Shown: piece after piece, positions 58,491 to 64,000 of the stretch
Layout of the letters: each line of letters starts with the position of its first letter
Position numbering within the stretch: the stretch's first letter is position 1
Assembly (NCBI GenBank): GCA_020055645.1
Contig: CM034546.1
Location: 7,688,001-7,752,000 of the forward strand
Length of the DNA stretch: 64,000 bases
Origin: Tomocerus qinae
Lineage: Eukaryota; Arthropoda; Collembola; Entomobryomorpha; Tomoceridae
Direction of reading: 5' to 3'
The notes under the pieces: generated by a model
Databases searched by the model: none
What the model was told of the DNA's origin: nothing
Seen by the model: only the letters and a program-made list of their open reading frames with translations
Position numbers and translations under genes: made by a program

Positions 58491-59936
58491 TTTGAGTTTC
58501 AAAAGTGCACTGATGTTGCAGTTGCCTAATTAGATTGTGTTACTCCAGATTTACTTATTTGAATATGTAATTATTATTAATTTGTACTGTAATTATGTGT
58601 AAAATCTGTTAATATTACACAGCTATGATAGTTATTAAGTTTGTTATTTATGATTCACTATTACTTGGATTACATGTGGAAGTTCGCGGTGAATCTTTCA
58701 GATAATCAAGAAGCCTGTGTAAAATCAGTTTTGAAACGCAATGATGAAGACGTACAATTCTATACTAATAATTACATTACTAAATTAAATACATTGCGAT
58801 GTACCTTTAATCCGACAATGGTATTAAAGCACTTATAATTTATTGATATAAGATAAAATGTCTTATCACAATGAATAATTGCCACATGACGTCAATTACT
58901 CTTTAAGCCGACATAAAACGTCATGTCAAACAGATATCGTTTATGACATGTATTACATGTTTACTGTATAATTCAGGGTTAATTTCTTTATTTAGAAATA
59001 TCTGCATCGTTTCGCAGTAATATGTAAATGATGACAAATGAAACAGGGACTGGATTATTTACAAAATGCAGATAGGAAAGTACTTAACGTTTACATCATA
59101 AGGTCTGTATATACGTTGGCAATTCTTCAACACATAAATGTGTAAATATCAATAATTCCTTAATTACTACTGAGAATAATTCTAAACACAATGTCAATAT
59201 ATACAATATACAAACAATATAAATCTAAACCTATTAGATAAAATTTGGAATTTTATTCAATAATCAAATAACTGCATATGAGCAACTTTATTTTACATAC
59301 AATATGTAAAATTAATTTCCTCGAATAGCACAACAAATGCTTTGCTTACTGATAATGAACTACTTATTTCTGACCATAAGTTTATTAGTGCAAATAAGTA
59401 ACAGATTATGCAATATATCTACAAAATACATTTTGCACAACTTCCTTCAAAATAAATGTTTATGAAAATTGGATTGATTTTGGTATCGTGAATTTTAATT
59501 GAGATTCCAGTAGCGCTTTGAAAATTGTTTGTTACCTGAGGTTGGGTAAAGTTTGTTATTGTGTGATATATACCTAGGTTATGTTCAAGACACGACCAAC
59601 AACAGCTATAAATGAGACAACTCTTATTTATAGGTTAAAGTAAAAAAAATTCCATTTTCAGATTATTTCTATGTTAGTTTAATGTTTAATTCATCATTGT
59701 CATGTCTCAAACTAAATCCAAAAGATCAACTCGATTTGTAAGGAGTTTTCCTGATTAGAGGATTAACTGATAAAAATATGTTCCTACATATATATACAAA
59801 ATAATGTTTTATTAAATACCATCAGTTTAAATTTGTCATACATTGTTATAGAAGCACAAGGTCCAACATTACAATCTACAAATTAATTTTGAAACGATTA
59901 ATAATAATAAAAGCTTAATCATTAATCGGAATCGAA
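58491..59936. other. Upstream region of deacetylase 1, with left copy of a duplication
   Basis: Segment about 59280-59640 is related to about 62310-62640 upstream of deacetylase 2 (for example ACTTCCTTCAAAAT and TTGTTACCTGAGGTT blocks), so the duplication includes gene plus upstream DNA. The ORF at 58641-58838 has no support. Confidence 0.5.
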
Positions 59937-61089
59937 ATGTGGCCATTAAGTAAATATATTGTACTGTTGTGTTTCATTTGTGGGATAAAGTCAGAGATTG
60001 ATGTAAATCTTTTGGAAAATTCTAATGGAATTTTCACGGAATGTGTTAACCATGGAGAAATTGCATTGACCTTCGGTAAATAAATTATTTGTAGTGAATA
60101 AAGATAAAATTGAAGTTTTACTTGTAATTATCATTCTAGATGACGGACCAGCTCCCAGAACAGAGGCTGTATTGGATGTACTCAAAGATTTTGGTGTCAA
60201 AGCAACATTTTTTGTCAACGGTGACAACTACGAAAATATTACGGACCCAGTGGCGCAGAGAAAACTCAGGCGAATTATTAATGAAGTAAGTAATTGATAC
60301 TTTGGTTGAATTTTGAATGCAATTTAAGGAATCTTTAATCTAAATTTTACTTCAATGTCACTTTAAATATGAACTAGATTAAAATTGGACAATATTTGCC
60401 TATAACTTATATAAATCATTAGACTTAGATATATTTTGTGCCTGTTTATTTAATAAATTACGACTTCTAACAAAATTTATGTTAGATTCATATTTTATAA
60501 CATTATATAAAGCACTAATTATGAATTAATATTGAACGCTAATACAAAATCATATGAGTAAATGTGTTTGTCAATTATATTATATTGTATTTGTTAATTA
60601 TTTCTATAACACCCTTATTCCATTCTTTAATTAAATAATGATTTGCAGGGCCACCAAATAGGGAGTCACTGTTGGACCCATTTAAATCTAACTGATGACG
60701 TAAGTGAGGAAACAATTCGAAAACAAATGACCGATCTCGATGATAAGTTTCAAGAAATTCTTGGCTTTAGGACAAGAATAATGAGACCACCTTATGGAGA
60801 ATTAAACGAGACAGTTCGAGAGCTTCTTCACGATCAAATGGGATATTCTATTATAATGTGGAGCATCGACACATATGACTGGGAGAATCTAGAAAATGTT
60901 GACAAAAGCATGGAAGCTTATTACGAGGCAATGGAAGGAGCCTCCAGCCAAAATTCCAGTTTCATTGCTCTTCATCATGATACAGTTGTAGGAGGCACAG
61001 AACTGGCCACAAGAGCTATTAACTATGTCCGTGAAAAAGGATATTTGCCTGTTCTCATTGCTCGCTGTATTGGTGAAATCAGCAAATAA
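59937..61089 (+). CDS. Secreted polysaccharide (chitin) deacetylase 1, NodB type
   Basis: There are three exons: 59937-60075, 60140-60285 and 60649-61089. Donors are G|GTAAAT and GAA|GTAAGT, acceptors CTAG and GCAG; the product has 241 residues. A signal peptide (residues 1-18, YIVLLCFICGIKS) is followed directly by a single NodB domain (carbohydrate esterase 4) with all five motifs. TFDDGP at 45-50 has its second codon split by intron 1. H102-x3-H106 (SHCWTH) binds the metal. RPPYGELN is at about 141-148, DTYDW at about 169-173 and IALHHD at about 201-206. The enzyme removes N-acetyl groups from chitin or related polymers outside the cell. The GHQIGSHCWTHLNL wording resembles fungal/bacterial enzymes more than native insect CDAs, which also carry chitin-binding and LDLa domains. 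AATAAA overlaps the stop (61085-61090). Confidence 0.9.
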
Positions 61090-62718
61090 ATATTACTCTG
61101 ACTCCGAATTATTGTTTTAATTTATTTATTTAGGGACGAGATTTGTTATCCCGAATTTCCTTCTACATTAGTACCAATGGGATTTCAAAAATTAAATTGT
61201 AGGTAGCCGTGTTATGTCTGTAGAGTTCGTAATATACTTGTAACGTAAACTGTTTACTACACGCGTCTTTAAATATAATGCATTTTAAAGCATTGTGTTA
61301 AAGCTGCTTTTCAAATAGCATGGATTCAAATTAGCCCCTATAAATATATCCAGGTAGGTATAGGTAAATAGCATAAAATATTCAACGTACTTGATATAGG
61401 TATTTCAACACGATCGCAGCCAGTACATGCTAATTTCTTGTACTCTGTCCGACTTATCGACATAATACTTTTATCTTTACAATTTGATTTACCTTATCTC
61501 GTTGATTATTATTAATACTGAGTGATTTTGATGGCAATGAGTAAAATGTTACTTTGAACTTGGACACGTGGGGTTACACATTAATTTACTTTGGTACTCA
61601 AAACACGTTGCTCCTTTTGCTGTGGTTGTACAACTTATATGATGGCATGAATTTTCAGCGAATCTATGCCTGTTGTATGCATGCTTACAACATAATAATT
61701 GCAACATTTTCTCGTTTACACATCATTACCGGTTTTATCAACTTGTAATGGGTTTGATATCGGAGTACTAAAACACATGCTAATCTTGTTGTTAATAAAT
61801 TGTAATAGTTGAAACCGAGACAAGGCCATTGTCAATGTGACCATGCAAAAGCTAAATGACCGATATTAAATGTACCTAATGTGAGTACAAGTAATCAATG
61901 ATCCAATGTTTTATTAAAATTTCTGTATACAATAATACAATGCATTTATTTGATTGATTGATATTATTCAATATTGTTTGCAAAAGCTATGAGCCCGTGG
62001 TCAACGACATTTTAAGTTGGACCAAGATGTTCCAATTACAAGGTGAAGCCATACAGGGATTTTCCAAGTTTTTCCCCCAATTGGACTTCTACCCATCACC
62101 AAAGAAAACCACAAAGACTGTTAAGATGGTGGAAGATGGAAGAGAAACAAGTGGTACATTATATTTAATGTTTTGGCTATGCATCGAGACAAAAAATATG
62201 TAGTATCAATAATTTCATACTTACTCAATACCAATTATATTTGTCAATACTTATGTATTAGTTATGTTGAGAATTACACTCAATAATCAATTAATTGGTC
62301 AGCTTTATTGATTTACAATCTGGAAAATTAATTTCAATATAATGTCACAGAAGTATTTTGGTTTGCTGCTAATGAACTATTTATTTTTACGATATATTTT
62401 CCTCTTGCATATTAAAATGCTATTATTATGCAATATCTTGGTTGTAACTTCCTTCAAAATTACTGCAATTATGTATGGAAATTTCATAGAAGATTTTGAT
62501 GCCCTAAATTTTAATGGATTTCTTGGTAGCATTTCGAAAATTATTTGTTGCCTGAGGTTTGTAAAGTTTGTGATTGCACAGATCAAGGCGCGACCAAATA
62601 CAATTGGTAAACAAATTAGGACAATGCACATTTATAAATCATCAGTTGTTATATCCGAGTTTAAAAGTTTCAATATTAGAAGATGATCGTTGGTTAAAAT
62701 TTATTAAATCGAATCATA
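61090..62718. other. Intergenic between the two deacetylases
   Basis: From about 62310 it is the duplicated upstream region of deacetylase 2. A coding-like block with higher G+C lies at about 61975-62155 (separate entry). The rest shows nothing. Confidence 0.5.
61975..62155 (+). other. Coding-like orphan segment, family unknown
   Basis: The frame containing SYEPVVNDILSWTKMFQL and FFPQLDFYPSPKKTTKTV is open for about 60 codons with markedly higher G+C than the flanks. It ends next to a possible donor (AAGTG|GTACATT). It may be an exon of an unseen gene or a captured gene fragment. No counterpart is visible upstream of deacetylase 1. Confidence 0.3.
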
Positions 62719-63659
62719 ATGTCATTTGGTAAATATTTTCTCCTGGTGTGTTTCATTTGTGAGATTAAGTCAGACATTAATGTAAATCTTTGGGAAAGTT
62801 CTAAAGGGATTTTTGAAGAATGTGTTCACCCAGGAGAAATAGCTTTGACCTTTGGTAAATATTATTGTTCGTCTTAAATGAAAATCAAACTGGTGTTTAC
62901 TTATTACTGTTCTTCTAGATGACGGACCATCTCCTAGGACAGAAGCTGTTTTAGACGTGCTTAAAGATTTCGGCGTCAAAGCAACATTTTTTGTTAACGG
63001 AGACAACTACGAAAATATTACTGACCCAGCGCCACAAAGAATACTTAGGCGGATCGTTAATGAAGTAAGTAATTGACATTTTTTGGTGAACTGAGAATGC
63101 AAGTTATGGAAATAGCCATCAAATAGTTATTTCGATTATTTATGGTTTATTTTTATAACAATTATTCCTAAAATACTACGGTTCATATATTTCTTAATTA
63201 AATAATGAAAATATACAGGGTCATCAAATAGGGAGTCACTGTTGGACCCATTTACACCTAACTGATAATTTGAGCGAAGAGACGATTCGGAAACAAATGA
63301 CCGACCTTGATGATAAGTTTCAAGAAATTCTTGGCTTTAGGACAAGAATAATGAGACCACCTTATGGAGAGTTAAATGAGACAGTTCGAGAGCTTCTTCA
63401 CGATCAAATGGGCTATTCCATTATAATGTGGAGCATCGAAACAAATGATTGGGAGAATCTAGAAAGGATTGACAAAAGCATGGAAGCTTATTACGAGGCA
63501 ATGGAAGGAGCCTCAAGCCAAAATTCCAGTTTCATTGCTCTTCATCATGATACAGTTGTAGGAGGTACAGAATTGGCCACAAGAGCTATTGACTATGTCC
63601 GTGAAAAAGGATATTTGCCTGTTCTCATTGCTCGCTGTATTGGTGAAATCAACAAATAA
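62719..63659 (+). CDS. Secreted polysaccharide (chitin) deacetylase 2, NodB type
   Basis: This is a tandem duplicate of deacetylase 1 with the same three-exon layout: 62719-62854, 62919-63064 and 63219-63659, giving 240 residues. Signal peptide core is YFLLVCFICEIKS. Motifs: TFDDGPSPRT (44-53), H101-x3-H105, RPPYGELN at about 140-147, IALHHD at about 200-205. In motif 4 the first Asp is Glu (IETNDW where copy 1 has IDTYDW), a mild change that may affect substrate fit. Intron 2 is shorter (154 bp against 363 bp). Exon 3 is nearly identical in the two genes while introns differ more, suggesting constraint or gene conversion. AATAAA overlaps the stop. Confidence 0.9.
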
Positions 63660-64000
63660 AAAATAGTCTTGCTTTTGATTATTTCACAACAATTAATTTG
63701 TCACTTGGAAACGAGATTTCAATGATTAATAATTATCCGTCAACTTTTCGTCTAAATTACATAAAGTAGTTATTAAATGCTTCGCCCGAATATGATTAGT
63801 TTTTGCCCATGGTATTATACTTGAAATGCATATGCATGAAAACTCGGACTGTCTGAATTAAACATTAAATGAATTAGACCTTCATCCAGTAATGAAATAT
63901 ACCGTTAAAATATTTCAACATCTATTTCCATGATGTCCATGAACTATGTCATTTATTTTATAGCTAATTATAATCATGATCATGGATGGATGTTTGAATG
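63660..64000. other. Intergenic to the window end
   Basis: No feature was recognised. Confidence 0.4.

Overview
This is a eukaryotic, AT-rich arthropod-type window. It has GT-AG introns, TATA boxes, hAT-like and mariner-like miniature elements, a tRNA-derived retroposon and 5'-truncated retrotransposons. The mix of intronless, divergent ionotropic receptor (IR) genes in tandem, fungal/bacterial-type chitin deacetylases and small secreted cystine-knot proteins points to a basal hexapod such as a springtail or dipluran. That placement is inference from gene content; no rRNA or other marker gene is present.

Layout. At 258-357 (-) lies the signal-peptide exon of a gene leaving the window. At 1803-8510 (-) are two tandem intronless IR genes, the second broken by a 5-bp duplication. 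From 10.5 to 30.3 kb there is a duplicated composite unit of OAS-like gene (-), knottin gene (+) and OAS-like gene (-). Unit 1 is intact. In unit 2 the knottin is a pseudogene enlarged by nested transposons. A third knottin signal exon is orphaned at 30.27 kb. From 34.8 to 56 kb there is a second IR subfamily (one intact gene and three broken ones) interleaved with two more OAS-like genes (37.75 and 40.41 kb) and a block of transposons, inverted repeats and a minisatellite (46-52 kb). At 57.9-58.5 kb (-) is a small CARD plus C-terminal transmembrane protein. At 59.9-63.7 kb (+) are two tandem polysaccharide deacetylase genes.

The most interesting feature is a cluster of six 2'-5'-oligoadenylate-synthetase-like nucleotidyltransferase genes. 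All six open with a separate exon encoding a hydrophobic signal peptide or anchor, joined in phase 0 to one large catalytic exon. The OAS P-loop motif, the DxD pair and the third Asp are visible, so these look like catalytically competent OAS-type enzymes sent into the secretory pathway, which is unlike the cytosolic vertebrate family. They are interleaved with secreted cystine-knot mini-proteins. About 16 kb from the nearest OAS gene lies a 160-residue CARD-TM protein with the minimal MAVS-like layout. A secreted or organelle-facing immune module is a plausible but unproven reading.

Four of six IR genes are broken by separate lesions: a 5-bp duplication, a 2-bp insertion, a 1139-bp DNA transposon, and a retrotransposon plus decay. 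This indicates rapid birth and death. Coordinates of spliced genes were assigned by eye from ORFs, splice consensus and matching intron phases in paralogues; no transcript data were available.
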